Origin: an uncultured Bacteroidales bacterium | GTDB lineage: Bacteria; Bacteroidota; Bacteroidia; Bacteroidales; P3 | Assembly (NCBI GenBank): GCA_905234665.1 | Contig: CAJOIV010000001.1 | Location: 31,150-95,149, forward strand | Reading direction: 5' to 3' | DNA: 64,000 nt | Shown here: one piece after another, positions 53,896-63,698 of the stretch | Position numbering within the stretch: the stretch's first letter is position 1 | Layout of the letters: the number at the start of each line of letters is the position of its first letter | Notes under the pieces: model-generated | The model's input: only the letters and a program-made list of their open reading frames with translations | Databases searched by the model: none | Told to the model about the DNA's origin: nothing | Made by a program: the position numbers and the translations under genes

Positions 53896-55154
53896 CCCGC
53901 AATCCGTTCAACGGCCTGCCCTGGCAGGAAAAACTCACTTTCGGCGCTTTGTGCCTGTCCGTGGCCGCTGTCGTGCTCTGGTGGCGGCTCGGCGTCATCG
54001 CCATCATGCTGCTCGTGGTTGCCTCCCTCGTCAAACTCATAAGCACACGACGTATCGGGAATCCCTCCCTTGACCGACTGCAACGGATATGCCTGTGGGC
54101 CATGGTTGCCTATTGGATACTCTATGCGGTCTCCGCCATCGTCAGCACCGACCATGCCGAAGGATGGTCCACGGCGGGCATCAAGCTCTACTTCCTCCTG
54201 CTCCCGCTCCTTTGCCTCTGCAACGATACCAACTACCTCACCCGCCACCGCATTCGCTCCCTGTTCCAAGTGCTCACCGCCACACTCCTCCTACGCTTCA
54301 TCGTCTGTTTGGCCGTCAGTGGCATCCAATACTTGAAAGGCGTCCCACTTGCCGAATTGAGAGACTGGCAGATGGACCCCCTAGGGTTGCACCACAACTA
54401 CTTGGCCTTGTACCTCGTCACCGCTTTGGCATTCCTATACACCCAATTCGTCGAGAGGGACAAAAGCACCCGTCAACGGCGACTGCTCCTGCTGATACCC
54501 GCCGCTGCCGCACTGGTGGCCTACCTCTTCATGAGCGCCTCCCGTTCCGGAATACTCACCATCGGACTTCTGGCCATTGCCTGTCTCGTCCATCTCACAT
54601 TTGTCCGCAAACGCTGGAAGACGGGCCTCTGCATCACACTCTTCTCCATCGGTCTGCTTGCCGGTGCCTATTGGGCGGTTCCCTCCACCTTCTCGAGGTT
54701 CACTACACCATTACAAAACCGGGATGCCAACCATGTGGCCGACGAGCGGGAAATCCTATGGGAATGCGGACTGAAGACAGCGAAGAGGAGCCTCCTCTTC
54801 GGATACGGCTCCGGCGACTACATGCCGCCGCTCCTCGAGTCCTACACCCAGAGGGGCTACCACAAAGCCGTCCGGGAAACCCTCGGGACCCACAACCAAT
54901 ACCTCGAAACCATCCTCGAAACAGGGTTGGTCGGAGCGGCGATGCTTCTCTTCATGCTTTTCACCCCGTTTGTGGCCTCCCTTCGCAAAAACCGACGTAC
55001 CCTTCTGGTCCCGCTAGCCATTCTCGCCATGACCAGCCAGATGGCATTCGAATCCATGCTGAACCGACAGATGGGCGCACAATTTATCGCCATCGTATAC
55101 TGCCTGCTGGTTTTATCCCTGGCGTCCCGAAAAGAAAAGGCTATCGCGTCCTGA
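53892..55154 (+). CDS. O-antigen ligase / polymerase family membrane protein (Wzy_C domain)
   Basis: The 420-residue protein has about ten or more TM helices. It starts at MTRNPFNGLPWQEKL, overlapping the upstream stop (ATGA); the track start at 53628 lies inside the previous gene. The Wzy_C domain is in the C-terminal half: SASRSGILTIGLLAI, then the large loop with GYGSGDYMPPLLES and GTHNQYLETILETGLVG, whose H-N-Q-Y matches WaaL/Wzy-type enzymes. WaaL ligase is favoured because a separate polymerase-like gene lies nearby, but the roles could be exchanged. It ends overlapping the convergent flippase gene by 14 bases. Confidence 0.82.
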   Translation: MTRNPFNGLPWQEKLTFGALCLSVAAVVLWWRLGVIAIMLLVVASLVKLISTRRIGNPSLDRLQRICLWAMVAYWILYAVSAIVSTDHAEGWSTAGIKLYFLLLPLLCLCNDTNYLTRHRIRSLFQVLTATLLLRFIVCLAVSGIQYLKGVPLAELRDWQMDPLGLHHNYLALYLVTALAFLYTQFVERDKSTRQRRLLLLIPAAAALVAYLFMSASRSGILTIGLLAIACLVHLTFVRKRWKTGLCITLFSIGLLAGAYWAVPSTFSRFTTPLQNRDANHVADEREILWECGLKTAKRSLLFGYGSGDYMPPLLESYTQRGYHKAVRETLGTHNQYLETILETGLVGAAMLLFMLFTPFVASLRKNRRTLLVPLAILAMTSQMAFESMLNRQMGAQFIAIVYCLLVLSLASRKEKAIAS

Positions 55155-56427
55155 TGCCCTTGGCATATCGACGGGTCATCAAGATACTGATAAGGTAGGC
55201 AACGCCGCGCAAGACGGCGAAGAGAATCAGCGTGGCCTCCATCGTGCCCAAAAGCCATCCACCCACCAGCACCGACACCAGCGTAGTCACCACATAGATG
55301 ACCTGCCAGTAGAAGAAGGCGCGCAGCTTCTCAGTGACGATGAAGATGCCGCTCAGCGGACCCGCCACCAGCGAAAGCACCATCGCCGGGGCCAATATCT
55401 GGGCATACTGTCCTGCCGGCAGCCATTGCGCCCCCAGGAAAAGCTGGGTGAGCCACGGAAGGAACCACACAAACAGCAACAGTCCCGCACCGCCCAACAG
55501 CAGCAGGAGCTTCAGCAGCCGGTCGAAACTGGCAAGGCACTCGCCCCGTTGGCGGTATTCCTCGTTGGCACGCTGGCGGTACACATCACGCAACGCCGTG
55601 CTGATTACATTGATTGGAATGGCAAATATCGTCATGGCCATGGAGAACTGTCCCACCTCGTCCTTGCTGAAGAAGGCGGTGATAAGCAAGATAGGTATTG
55701 CCTGGCCGATGGTGTTGAGCAGCTGCCCCGGCATCGTGTACTTCGGAAATTCCTTGAACTTGACGGCACAGCGCCGCATCTCTGCCCACCGTGTCTGGCG
55801 GAAGGTGTTCCCGTCGTGATACAGGGCCCGCACCACACACCCGGCGGCCGAGATGGCGCGTCCCACTAAATCGCCCACCACCAGCCCTTGGCTGCAAATC
55901 TTCACGAAGCCCAGCAGGGTCTTGCTCAGCGTGATGGCGGCCGAATTGACAATCTTGTTCACCGAGAGGGCTTTGAAATACGACTCCCGCACACACCACT
56001 CGTTATAGACGTTAAAGACGATGATGAAGAATGCCGCCAACGGACAGACGAATATCCAGTGCTCCAGTTGCGGCTCGTCCAGCCACGCTGTGAGGGGCCG
56101 AATCAGCACAAACTGCATCAGCACCCAGCTGACAGCCATCGTTGCCAGTCCCATGACCACGGCGAAGAGGGCCAGGTTGGCCGCCTCGTTCTTGTCGCCG
56201 GCCACCAATATGCCGCTTTCATATTTTCCGGAACCCACCACCGCCAAGACGGAGGTGATGGAGGTCAGCACCGCCAGCAGGCCGAATTCCTCGGCGGTGA
56301 AGATTCGTCCCAAGACAGGATAGAACAGAAACGGCAGCACCTGTGCGAGCGCCACCCCGCCGGAAAGCGTCAAGCTGTTCTTGATAAAATCACTGGAACC
56401 GATTTTTTTCAGCAAACGATTGCTCAT
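55141..56427 (-). CDS. Wzx-type polysaccharide flippase (MOP superfamily)
   Basis: The 428-residue protein has about 12 hydrophobic helices and the Wzx opening DFIKNSLTLSGGVALAQVLPFLFYPVLGRIFTAEEFGLLA, typical of lipid-linked O-unit flippases. It moves undecaprenyl-linked repeat units to the periplasmic face. Its start overlaps the stop of the upstream polymerase-like gene by four bases (TCAT on the plus strand). Confidence 0.88.
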   Translation of the reverse strand: MSNRLLKKIGSSDFIKNSLTLSGGVALAQVLPFLFYPVLGRIFTAEEFGLLAVLTSITSVLAVVGSGKYESGILVAGDKNEAANLALFAVVMGLATMAVSWVLMQFVLIRPLTAWLDEPQLEHWIFVCPLAAFFIIVFNVYNEWCVRESYFKALSVNKIVNSAAITLSKTLLGFVKICSQGLVVGDLVGRAISAAGCVVRALYHDGNTFRQTRWAEMRRCAVKFKEFPKYTMPGQLLNTIGQAIPILLITAFFSKDEVGQFSMAMTIFAIPINVISTALRDVYRQRANEEYRQRGECLASFDRLLKLLLLLGGAGLLLFVWFLPWLTQLFLGAQWLPAGQYAQILAPAMVLSLVAGPLSGIFIVTEKLRAFFYWQVIYVVTTLVSVLVGGWLLGTMEATLILFAVLRGVAYLISILMTRRYAKGIRTR

Positions 56428-57710
56428 GTCTCCCTCCTCCCCTCAGGTATCAAAAACAAAGCCGCCAGCAGCAACACCAGCCCGCCGTGTGTCAGCAGCG
56501 AGGTGAACAGCGCACTGTTCAGGAATGTGATTGTCAGCAGTGCCAGCAGCCCGAAGAAACGGGCGTTACCCAGATGGGCGTCGATACAGCGGAGCAGCAG
56601 TGCACCCGCCGACACAAAGAACAGCGCCCCCAGATGGCCGAAATTCATAAACCCATCGGCCACGATGCCTGTATTGCAGTTGGTCGTCGCCCGGTTGTAC
56701 ATCATGGTGCCAATCAGCCGGGAGGGCTCCATCTCATAGGGATAGTTGAACCAATGGCCCAGAAAACTATGCGACAGACACACCGGGTGCCCGTCAAAGA
56801 AGGTGAAATAGTTGTCGCAGACAATCACCGGGATAAAGAACAGCCGCCGCACCGCTATCGACTCCGCCATCAGATTTCCCGTGACCAGATTCAGCAGCAC
56901 CGTGGCGATACATACCGCCGTCAGCCCGTAAAGCAACATCCCCGCCTTGGCGTGGTAGCTCTTGAAGAGAAAGAATACCAGCACCACCGCTATCGAGAAG
57001 AAGATGCTCTTCTGAGGGTTGAGCATAAAAAGCAGCAGCAGTCCCGCGACCCCCAGCAAGGCCATCCACCAGTCGCGCTTCACATTCATGAGGCCATAGA
57101 CAATCAGCAGCGGCAGCAGCACCATGCGGAGCGGTCCCATCAGATAGGCGGTCAGCAGCGTGTCGTGGCCAGCCACCTCGGCCCTCACGTCATAGGTATG
57201 GCTTCCCATGGAAAACACCGACCAATCGATATGAAACCCATAGGCCAGCGGGAAGGGCAGCAGGCAGAGGACACACACCGCCGGAAGCACCCACCGTTGC
57301 CAACGGACAGGTATCCGTGGCAGCGGCCACGGCTGCACCCGCAGCAGCGGCGTCCGAAGCAAAATCAGGAACAGCAGGGTATACAAGGGGATGAAGCCGG
57401 AGGTCCCCGCCAGTTGATACATCACGATGGCAGGCAGACAGAACAGCACCGCCACAATCATCGACACGGCATAGGCCCCTTCGTCGGATCGCGGCGTGGC
57501 AAACATCACCCACACCAGTATCGCCAGGAACAGCAGGCCCGTCATGATAGCAACGGGGTTCAGCCGAAGGTCAAACCCCATCAAATAGGAATAATTCCGA
57601 TACACGAAACGCACGTACTCGACGGCCAACAACACATACAAGGCCAGAAAGACCCCCATGTGGCCCATCTTCGAGACCAGCATCCGATGTCCGAAATCAG
57701 CAATTCTCAT
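56424..57710 (-). CDS. polytopic membrane protein, probable O-antigen polymerase (Wzy)
   Basis: The 428-residue protein has about 10-12 TM helices and a long periplasmic loop near residues 310-370 (CDNYFTFFDGHPVCLSHSFLGHW ... NTGIVADGFMNFGHLGALF). The last part resembles the TG-x-VADGF-x-NFG motif of Wzy-like polymerases. Position between a Wzz-like and a Wzx gene supports the call. Wzy proteins diverge strongly, so confidence is moderate. Confidence 0.7.
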   Translation of the reverse strand: MRIADFGHRMLVSKMGHMGVFLALYVLLAVEYVRFVYRNYSYLMGFDLRLNPVAIMTGLLFLAILVWVMFATPRSDEGAYAVSMIVAVLFCLPAIVMYQLAGTSGFIPLYTLLFLILLRTPLLRVQPWPLPRIPVRWQRWVLPAVCVLCLLPFPLAYGFHIDWSVFSMGSHTYDVRAEVAGHDTLLTAYLMGPLRMVLLPLLIVYGLMNVKRDWWMALLGVAGLLLLFMLNPQKSIFFSIAVVLVFFLFKSYHAKAGMLLYGLTAVCIATVLLNLVTGNLMAESIAVRRLFFIPVIVCDNYFTFFDGHPVCLSHSFLGHWFNYPYEMEPSRLIGTMMYNRATTNCNTGIVADGFMNFGHLGALFFVSAGALLLRCIDAHLGNARFFGLLALLTITFLNSALFTSLLTHGGLVLLLAALFLIPEGRRET

Positions 57711-58440
57711 CTTCCGTCCGTTTGCCTCTCCCCATCCATGACAAATCTTTCAGCAGGCATACCGCCACGCCGAACAGCAATGCCACCAGGGTCGAGAGCA
57801 GCACAATCCATCCCCGCGAAGGGGTCTTCCCCACTTGCTGGAGCTCGGCACCATTCAAGAGGTATACGTATTTGATGCCGCCCGCATTGTCGGCCTCCAG
57901 GGTAGCCAGCTGTGCATACAACTCCTTCTGCAGCGCCTCCAGGCTATCCGTTGTCGGGGCAGGCAGCTGGGCAATCTGGCGACGGAGTTCCATGGCCACC
58001 CTGCCGCACATCTCGTCCCCGTAACGGGCCATTGTGTCGCACGCCAGCCTATACAATCCGGCGGCATAGTCTGCCACCGTCGTGCTGTCCATTCCCCGCA
58101 CCAAGAGCGTGATTTTCTCCGTCGGGTCGTACTGCATCCGCCGGGTCAGCCCTTCCGGCACCGGTAGGCTGTCGACATACTTGCACAGCCAATAGCTGTC
58201 GCGCAGCGCGAGACCCGCCATCACCCGTTCAGGGCCTTCCACATTTCTGAAATAATTGCGAACACGGAATTCATACCGTGCCTCATACATCCGTGGCCGC
58301 GGCAAATTGCTCGTCACCGCAAGCGCCACTGCCAGCACTGCCAGCGTGGCGGCCGCCACCAGCCACAACTCTTTCCGCTTCCCATGCAGCGGACACCTCC
58401 GCCCGTCGGGTGCGGACTGACACTTTTCCGACTGTGCCAT
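57697..58440 (-). CDS. divergent Wzz-like chain-length regulator
   Basis: The 247-residue protein has a cytoplasmic N-terminus, TM1 near 28-46 (LWLVAAATLAVLAVALAV), a periplasmic helical region of about 160 residues, and TM2 near 210-230 (GWIVLLSTLVALLFGVAVCLL) after PSRG, the layout of Wzz/PCP proteins. The Pro/Gly motif at TM2 is only weakly conserved (KTPSRGW). The gene overlaps the polymerase-like gene by 14 bases, which fits a chain-length partner. Confidence 0.65.
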   Translation of the reverse strand: MAQSEKCQSAPDGRRCPLHGKRKELWLVAAATLAVLAVALAVTSNLPRPRMYEARYEFRVRNYFRNVEGPERVMAGLALRDSYWLCKYVDSLPVPEGLTRRMQYDPTEKITLLVRGMDSTTVADYAAGLYRLACDTMARYGDEMCGRVAMELRRQIAQLPAPTTDSLEALQKELYAQLATLEADNAGGIKYVYLLNGAELQQVGKTPSRGWIVLLSTLVALLFGVAVCLLKDLSWMGRGKRTEDENC

Positions 58441-58452
58441 CGTACCCGTGTG

Positions 58453-58686
58453 CTACTCCGCGATTACCTCAGGGGTACATTTCTGCATGACGATGTCGCT
58501 CGAACCGTCGGCGGCCTCCCAGTCTTTGTCGAGGTCGGCACAGTCGCTGACGCCGTCCATCGGCACCAGGCTGCGGGCCTTCTCAGTTCCACGGATGGTG
58601 ATACATTCGCAGCGGCTGCTTTTGCTGCACGAGGCAAGGGCGGTCACACACACCACTGCCAGCACAATAAGTATCTTCTTCATCAT
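58453..58686 (-). CDS. small Cys-containing lipoprotein
   Basis: The 77-residue product has a type II signal peptide (MKKILIVLAVVCVTALASC, lipobox ALASC). The mature part is about 58 residues with Cys pairs (SRCECITIRG; SDCADLD; QKCTPE), so disulfides are likely. No family is recognised. It lies between the Wzz-like gene and lpxA with 10-12-bp spacers on the same strand, so it is probably cotranscribed with lipid A and O-antigen genes. Confidence 0.7.
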   Translation of the reverse strand: MMKKILIVLAVVCVTALASCSKSSRCECITIRGTEKARSLVPMDGVSDCADLDKDWEAADGSSDIVMQKCTPEVIAE

Positions 58687-58696
58687 ATTCTTGGTA

Positions 58697-59482
58697 TTAG
58701 TCTCTTTTCATAAACGTATAGCCCTTCATCAGGCCCGTGGTGGCGGCGCCGATGAAACTGAGCACCTGCTTGCCTTCGTCGGTGTGGCCGTACTGCTCCT
58801 TGATTTCCTCAACGGCATGGCTGATAGACCATCCCTTCTGGAAGACAAAACGGTAGATGTCGGTAATATTGTTGATGGCCTCGCGCGAGAAGCCGCGGCG
58901 CTGCAACCCGAGGGAGTTGACCCCGGCATAGGAGATGGGATAGCGTGCCGCCTTGACGAAGGGCGGGATATCCTTGTCTACCAACGAGCCGCCGCTGGTG
59001 ATGGCATGCGAGCCGATATGGATGAACTGCAAACAGGCCGTCTTGCCGCCAAGGATGACATAGTCGCCCACCACGATATGGCCGGCGAGGGTGGCGTTGT
59101 TGGCAAAGACGCAGTTGTCGCCCACAATGCAGTCGTGCGCAATATGGACATACGCCATCAGCAGGTTGTTGTTGCCGATGACGGTCTTGCCCGAGGCCGA
59201 GGTGCCACGGTTGACGGTGCAGCACTCACGGATGACATTGTTGTCGCCGATTTCGCAGATGGTGTATTCGCCGGCAAATTTAAGGTCCTGCGGGATGGCC
59301 GAGATGACCGAGCCGGGGAATATCTTGCAGTTCTTTCCTATGCGGGCGCCGGGGAAGATGGTCACATTGGGGCCCACCCATGTTCCGTCACCAATCACCA
59401 CATCGTCGTATATCGTGGTAAAATTTCCGATAGTCACATCCTTGCCTATTTTGGCGTTGGGGTTGAGGTCGTATAGTATCAT
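58697..59482 (-). CDS. lpxA: UDP-N-acetylglucosamine acyltransferase LpxA
   Basis: The 261-residue left-handed beta-helix enzyme performs the first lipid A step. Hexapeptide repeats run from IGKDVTIGNFT to about residue 190; the catalytic His is in MAYVHIAHDCIVGDN, and NNATLAGHIVVGDY and GLQRRGFSREAINNI are LpxA-specific. The start MILYDLNPNAKIG overlaps the lpxC stop by four bases. The ORF's 31 extra residues come from lpxC DNA and were rejected. Confidence 0.95.
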   Translation of the reverse strand: MILYDLNPNAKIGKDVTIGNFTTIYDDVVIGDGTWVGPNVTIFPGARIGKNCKIFPGSVISAIPQDLKFAGEYTICEIGDNNVIRECCTVNRGTSASGKTVIGNNNLLMAYVHIAHDCIVGDNCVFANNATLAGHIVVGDYVILGGKTACLQFIHIGSHAITSGGSLVDKDIPPFVKAARYPISYAGVNSLGLQRRGFSREAINNITDIYRFVFQKGWSISHAVEEIKEQYGHTDEGKQVLSFIGAATTGLMKGYTFMKRD

Positions 59483-60393
59483 GCGTTTTTTATATGTTCC
59501 ATTAAATATTTGCCGAAAGCGGCATTGGCCTTGTGGCCGGGTTTGTAAATCGAGAAATGGCCTTCGAGGGGGCATCCCACGAGGCGTATGTCGCCCACGA
59601 AATCGAGCAGCTTGTGCCGCGCGGGTTCGTTGGGATAATAGGGGTCGGTGGTGTTGAGCACCCCGTCGTGCACCCGGAACTGCGACGGATCCTTATGGAA
59701 TGTCCGTTCCAGACGCCGCATCTGACGCGAACTCAGTTCGCGGTTGACGAACACCAGCGCGTTGTCGAGGCTCCCGCCCTTAATCAGGTTGAGGTGCAAC
59801 AGCGGCAGGATTTCGTGCAGGAATACGAAAGTGCGGCAGGGGGCGATACCTGCGGCATATTGGGACAGGTCGTCCATGTGGGCCGTCTGGCGGCCGATGA
59901 CGCTGTCGGGGAAATCGATGGTGCACTCCACCGAGAAAGTCTCGGCAGGAGTGATGTCGAACACTGAGCCGGTGGGCTTGTATTCGAAATGGACGGGCTC
60001 AGCAAAGCGGAACGGTTTCCGATCGGCATCAAGTTCACACGACCCCACGCGTGCCAACTGCAGCAGCCACGGACGCGCCGAGCCGTCGAGGATGGGCACC
60101 TCGCCGCCGTCCAGCTCAATCAGGGCGTTGTCAATCTGACAGCCGTGCAAGGCCGACATCAGATGTTCGATGGTGGCGATGCTGTGGCGGCCGCTCCCGA
60201 TGGTGGTGCCGCGGGCAGTCTCGGTGACATTGGTCGAAAGGGCCGGCTGGGTGAGGATATTGAAGCGGTCGGTGCGACGGAAGGCGATACCGAAGTCCGC
60301 CGGCGCGGGGCGCACGGCGACCGTCACGGTACGGCCCGTATGGAGGCCGAGGCCGGTAAGGCGGAACTCTTTCTTGACGGTGGTTTGTTTCAT
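59479..60393 (-). CDS. lpxC: UDP-3-O-acyl-N-acetylglucosamine deacetylase LpxC, without fused FabZ
   Basis: The 304-residue zinc deacetylase catalyses the committed lipid A step. Glu/His of the active site are in ATIEHLMSALHG, the other zinc ligands in ARHKLLDFVGDI, and the catalytic His in GHKANAAFG. Most Bacteroidota encode LpxC fused to the dehydratase FabZ (about 460 residues). Here the protein stops after the LpxC domain and the stop overlaps lpxA directly, so no FabZ remnant is present. Its own start overlaps the LysM gene's stop by four bases. Confidence 0.93.
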   Translation of the reverse strand: MKQTTVKKEFRLTGLGLHTGRTVTVAVRPAPADFGIAFRRTDRFNILTQPALSTNVTETARGTTIGSGRHSIATIEHLMSALHGCQIDNALIELDGGEVPILDGSARPWLLQLARVGSCELDADRKPFRFAEPVHFEYKPTGSVFDITPAETFSVECTIDFPDSVIGRQTAHMDDLSQYAAGIAPCRTFVFLHEILPLLHLNLIKGGSLDNALVFVNRELSSRQMRRLERTFHKDPSQFRVHDGVLNTTDPYYPNEPARHKLLDFVGDIRLVGCPLEGHFSIYKPGHKANAAFGKYLMEHIKNA

Positions 60394-61961
60394 TGGACGG
60401 GGGTGAAGTGGAAGTCGGTCATACGATACAGGAGGGCCGACTGGTTCTCGAAACCGCAATCGACACGGGTATGGGAGAACGTCATCGGGCTGAGCATCCC
60501 CTGCGGGGCGGCGATGGCGGGGTTCTTGAAGAAATCAGTCCCCTTGGCCTGCAGTCCGGTGACAAAATAGAGTATCACATCATACGCCCGTCCGGCATAG
60601 GGACCCACGGGCTCGGTTTTGTATTTTTCGCGGAAAAGGTCCACGAAATCCTTCTGCCGCTTGTCGGACAGGTCCCACTCGGTGTAGAAGGTATGGTACG
60701 AGAGGTTCTGCAGCTGGGCGAAGTCCACATCGGTATAGTTGGCAACCCAGTCGTCGAAGGTGAAAAGCATGGGCATCTTACCCTTTGACGACGAAAGTTT
60801 GTTCAGCAGCTGCGACACATAAATGCGCTTGCTCGACTTATCCTTGTCGAACACGCTCACCACGGCCATCCGCGGATTGCTCTTCAAGATAGGGGTCACC
60901 TTGGCCGGATTGGACCATTCCAGTTGCGAATACTTCATATCGCCATAGCGGTCCATCTCGGCGGTCAAGGCTTTCAGCAGGGGCTTCTCCTCGCGGGCGG
61001 GGGAATGGATGACCAGCACCGGTGCCTCGGGCATCGCCCGCCGCACCGCACGCACCACGGCGGCGGCACAAGCCTCGCGCGACGGGGTGCATTTGAACAC
61101 ATACGGGTTCCCTTTCACTATCTCCGAGCGGTCGGCCACGGGATTGACGATGAACAGCTGCGCCTCGCGGGCCAGGCTGGCGGCCTTCTCGAAAGGCTGG
61201 CGCGTCAGCAGCGCTATCAGCAGGTCCGACTGCGCCACGTTGTGCGAGCGGAACGCCTGCTCCACCGCCTCGTCGCTCGTGCCCTCCACATCCACCACGT
61301 TCAGGGTGATATGGTAGCCCTGCCGCTCCAGTTTGTCCAATCCCAACAGGAGCCCTTCATAGAACTGGATAAATTCCAAGCTCTTGTAGGAAATCTTGCC
61401 CCGCTGTTCGACATCGAACTTGGAGGTCGATATCTTGTCCATCTGGCTGAGGTTGAACGGCATCATCAGCGACACCACAATACTCTGGCTGTTCACCCGC
61501 GGCCGCACGATGGCGGGAGGGCCTTGCGGCTCCTCGGGGGTGTCGGCCTCCTTGGCCGCAGTGCCCGTCTTGGCGGCGGAGCCCTGCGGACGGATGTCCG
61601 TGGTGGCCGCGCCGGTGGCTTGCGGTGCCTGCGTGCCGTCCGAAAGGCGCTGTCCCTTGCAAGGCAGCCACACCGTGTCGCCCACCTGCAGGAAATGGAT
61701 ATCCTTCTTGGTCACCGCCTCGACCTCCTTCAGGCCGTAGGCGCGCGAAATGGCGTAGACCGTCTGTCCCTGCTCCACAATATGGATGAAAAACCGCTTG
61801 CCGTTGACAATCTCGGTCTTGTGCGAGAGTTGCACGGCCTTGCCACCGGGCATCTGCGCCTGAGCCGAATTGAAAGGTAAAAGGGGGAAGGTGAAAAGCA
61901 TGCCCATGAGGAACAGCGTCTTCAACTTCCGACCGTGATATTTCAGATGGCGTTGCTTCAT
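60390..61961 (-). CDS. LysM domain plus periplasmic-binding-like protein
   Basis: The 523-residue exported protein has a signal peptide (LKTLFLMGMLFTFPLLPFNSAQAQ), one LysM domain at about 58-105 (HIVEQGQTVYAISRAYGLKEV...VGDTVWLP), and a low-complexity Ala/Thr/Pro linker. A periplasmic-binding-protein type I fold follows from about 160 (VVSLMMPFNL; QFYEGLLLGLDKLERQGYHI; PVADRSEIVKGNPYVFKCTP). LysM probably anchors it to peptidoglycan. No transporter genes are near; it is the first gene of an ATGA-coupled chain with lpxC and lpxA, suggesting an envelope role. Confidence 0.82.
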   Translation of the reverse strand: MKQRHLKYHGRKLKTLFLMGMLFTFPLLPFNSAQAQMPGGKAVQLSHKTEIVNGKRFFIHIVEQGQTVYAISRAYGLKEVEAVTKKDIHFLQVGDTVWLPCKGQRLSDGTQAPQATGAATTDIRPQGSAAKTGTAAKEADTPEEPQGPPAIVRPRVNSQSIVVSLMMPFNLSQMDKISTSKFDVEQRGKISYKSLEFIQFYEGLLLGLDKLERQGYHITLNVVDVEGTSDEAVEQAFRSHNVAQSDLLIALLTRQPFEKAASLAREAQLFIVNPVADRSEIVKGNPYVFKCTPSREACAAAVVRAVRRAMPEAPVLVIHSPAREEKPLLKALTAEMDRYGDMKYSQLEWSNPAKVTPILKSNPRMAVVSVFDKDKSSKRIYVSQLLNKLSSSKGKMPMLFTFDDWVANYTDVDFAQLQNLSYHTFYTEWDLSDKRQKDFVDLFREKYKTEPVGPYAGRAYDVILYFVTGLQAKGTDFFKNPAIAAPQGMLSPMTFSHTRVDCGFENQSALLYRMTDFHFTPVQ

Positions 61962-61975
61962 ATCTCCAACGTTAG

Positions 61976-62020
61976 TTTCTTTTCAATTCTTAACTCTCAA
62001 TTTTCGATTCTCAACTCTCC
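61976..62020 (-). repeat. TTGAGAA-type repeat after guaA
   Basis: On the minus strand gagttgagaatcgaaaattgagagttaagaattg follows the guaA stop, matching the rpoD-rsmG spacer (gttgagaattgaaaattgag) at most positions. Confidence 0.65.
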
Positions 62021-63547
62021 TTATTCCCACTCAATCGTTGCCGGGGGTTTGGAACTGATGTCGTACACCACGCGGTTGACCCCCTTGACGCGGTTGATGA
62101 TGTCGTTGGACACCTTGGCCAGGAAGTCGTAGGGCAGGTGGCTCCAGTCGGCGGTCATGCCGTCGACCGACTCCACGGCCCGCAGCGCGACGACGCTCTC
62201 ATAGGTGCGTTCGTCGCCCATCACGCCTACCGACTGAACCGGCAGCAGCATACAGCCTGCCTGCCACACCTTGTCGTACAAGCCGTAGTCGCGCAAGCCC
62301 TGCACAAAGATGTCGTCGACCTCCTGCAGGATACGCACCTTCTCGGGCGTGACATCGCTCAGTATGCGGATGGCCAGACCGGGACCCGGGAACGGATGCC
62401 GCCCGATAAGCTCGGGGGCGATGCCCAGCTGTCGGCCCACACGGCGCACCTCGTCCTTGAAAAGACTGCGCAGCGGTTCGACCAACTGCAACTTCATATA
62501 GTCGGGCAGGCCGCCCACGTTGTGGTGCGACTTGATGGTCTGCGACGGGCCCTTGACCGAACTGGACTCAATCACATCGGGATATATCGTGCCCTGGCCA
62601 AGCCATTTGGCATCGGTAATCTGTTTGGCCTCGGCATCGAAGACATCGATAAAGGTCTTGCCGATGGCTTTGCGTTTCTTCTCGGGGTCGGTCACGCCGG
62701 CCAGCACGCTGTAGAAACGCTCCTTGGCATCCACCCCTTTCACGTTCAGCCCCATGCCCTGGTAGGACTTGAGCACATTCTCGAACTCGTTCTTGCGCAA
62801 CAACCCGTTGTCCACAAAGATGCAGTGCAGCCGATGGCCAATGGCTTTGTTGAGCAACACGGCGGCCACGGTGGAGTCCACACCGCCCGAAAGGCCCAAC
62901 ACCACCTTGTCGTCACCCACTTTCTCACGCAGGGCGGCCACGGTGGTCTCGACAAACGACTCGGGAGTCCACGACTGGTCGCAGCCGCAGATGTCCACCA
63001 CGAAATTGCGCAGCAGCTGCAGGCCGTCGACCGAGTGGTGCACCTCGGGATGAAACTGGATGGCATAGGTAGGTTCGCCCTCGATTTGGTAGCCGGCATA
63101 GCGCACACTGGCCGTGGAGCAGATGCAGCGGTACCCCTCGGGTACACGCTCGATGGTGTCGCCGTGGCTCATCCACACCTGGCTGCCTACGGGGACCCCT
63201 TTCATCAGCGGGTTTGCGGCATCGACAAACTGGAGGTTGGCACGGCCGTACTCGCGCGTGCCGCTCTGCTGCACACTGCCGCCGCCATACTTGGCCAGAT
63301 ACTGTGCCCCATAACACACCGCCAGCAATGGCAGACGCCCCTTGATGCCACTCATGTCGGGCACCGGCGCGTCGGGCGCGTTACAACTATAGGGGCTGCC
63401 CGAAAAAACAACGCCCTTCACCTCCTCGGTGAGGGCGGGAATCTTGTTAAACGGGTGTATTTCGCAATAAACATTGAGTTCGCGTATCTTGCGTGCGATA
63501 AGCTGAGTGTACTGAGAACCAAAGTCTAAAATGATAATAGTATCCAT
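62021..63547 (-). CDS. guaA: GMP synthase (glutamine-hydrolysing)
   Basis: The 508-residue two-domain enzyme converts XMP to GMP. The N-terminal glutamine amidotransferase has nucleophile Cys in [16 protein letters not shown] and His/Glu in QFHPEVHHS. The ATP-pyrophosphatase loop is [16 protein letters not shown], and the C-terminal dimerisation domain ends [18 protein letters not shown], the family's typical terminus. The length is normal. Confidence 0.96.
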   Translation of the reverse strand: MDTIIILDFGSQYTQLIARKIRELNVYCEIHPFNKIPALTEEVKGVVFSGSPYSCNAPDAPVPDMSGIKGRLPLLAVCYGAQYLAKYGGGSVQQSGTREYGRANLQFVDAANPLMKGVPVGSQVWMSHGDTIERVPEGYRCICSTASVRYAGYQIEGEPTYAIQFHPEVHHSVDGLQLLRNFVVDICGCDQSWTPESFVETTVAALREKVGDDKVVLGLSGGVDSTVAAVLLNKAIGHRLHCIFVDNGLLRKNEFENVLKSYQGMGLNVKGVDAKERFYSVLAGVTDPEKKRKAIGKTFIDVFDAEAKQITDAKWLGQGTIYPDVIESSSVKGPSQTIKSHHNVGGLPDYMKLQLVEPLRSLFKDEVRRVGRQLGIAPELIGRHPFPGPGLAIRILSDVTPEKVRILQEVDDIFVQGLRDYGLYDKVWQAGCMLLPVQSVGVMGDERTYESVVALRAVESVDGMTADWSHLPYDFLAKVSNDIINRVKGVNRVVYDISSKPPATIEWE

Positions 63548-63570
63548 AGCAGTAGGTGCTTAATAAATGG

Positions 63571-63578
63571 CAAAGATA
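63571..63578 (-). promoter_or_regulatory. -7 element of guaA
   Basis: Minus-strand TATCTTTG, 23 bp from the guaA ATG; the upstream -33 box is not clear. Confidence 0.6.
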
Positions 63579-63698
63579 CGCAAAAAAATCGATATATTTA
63601 GAAATATATAAAATAAAAATATCGTTATGAGTGATTAGTGACTCGTTATTTTTTAGTTTTTACATTTTAGTTTTTAGTTTTAATCTTCTCCTAGTCGT

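Noticed and set aside
59479-59482. LpxC as a frameshift-truncated LpxC-FabZ
   Set aside because: No FabZ-like sequence remains in any frame downstream; the stop overlaps an intact lpxA start.
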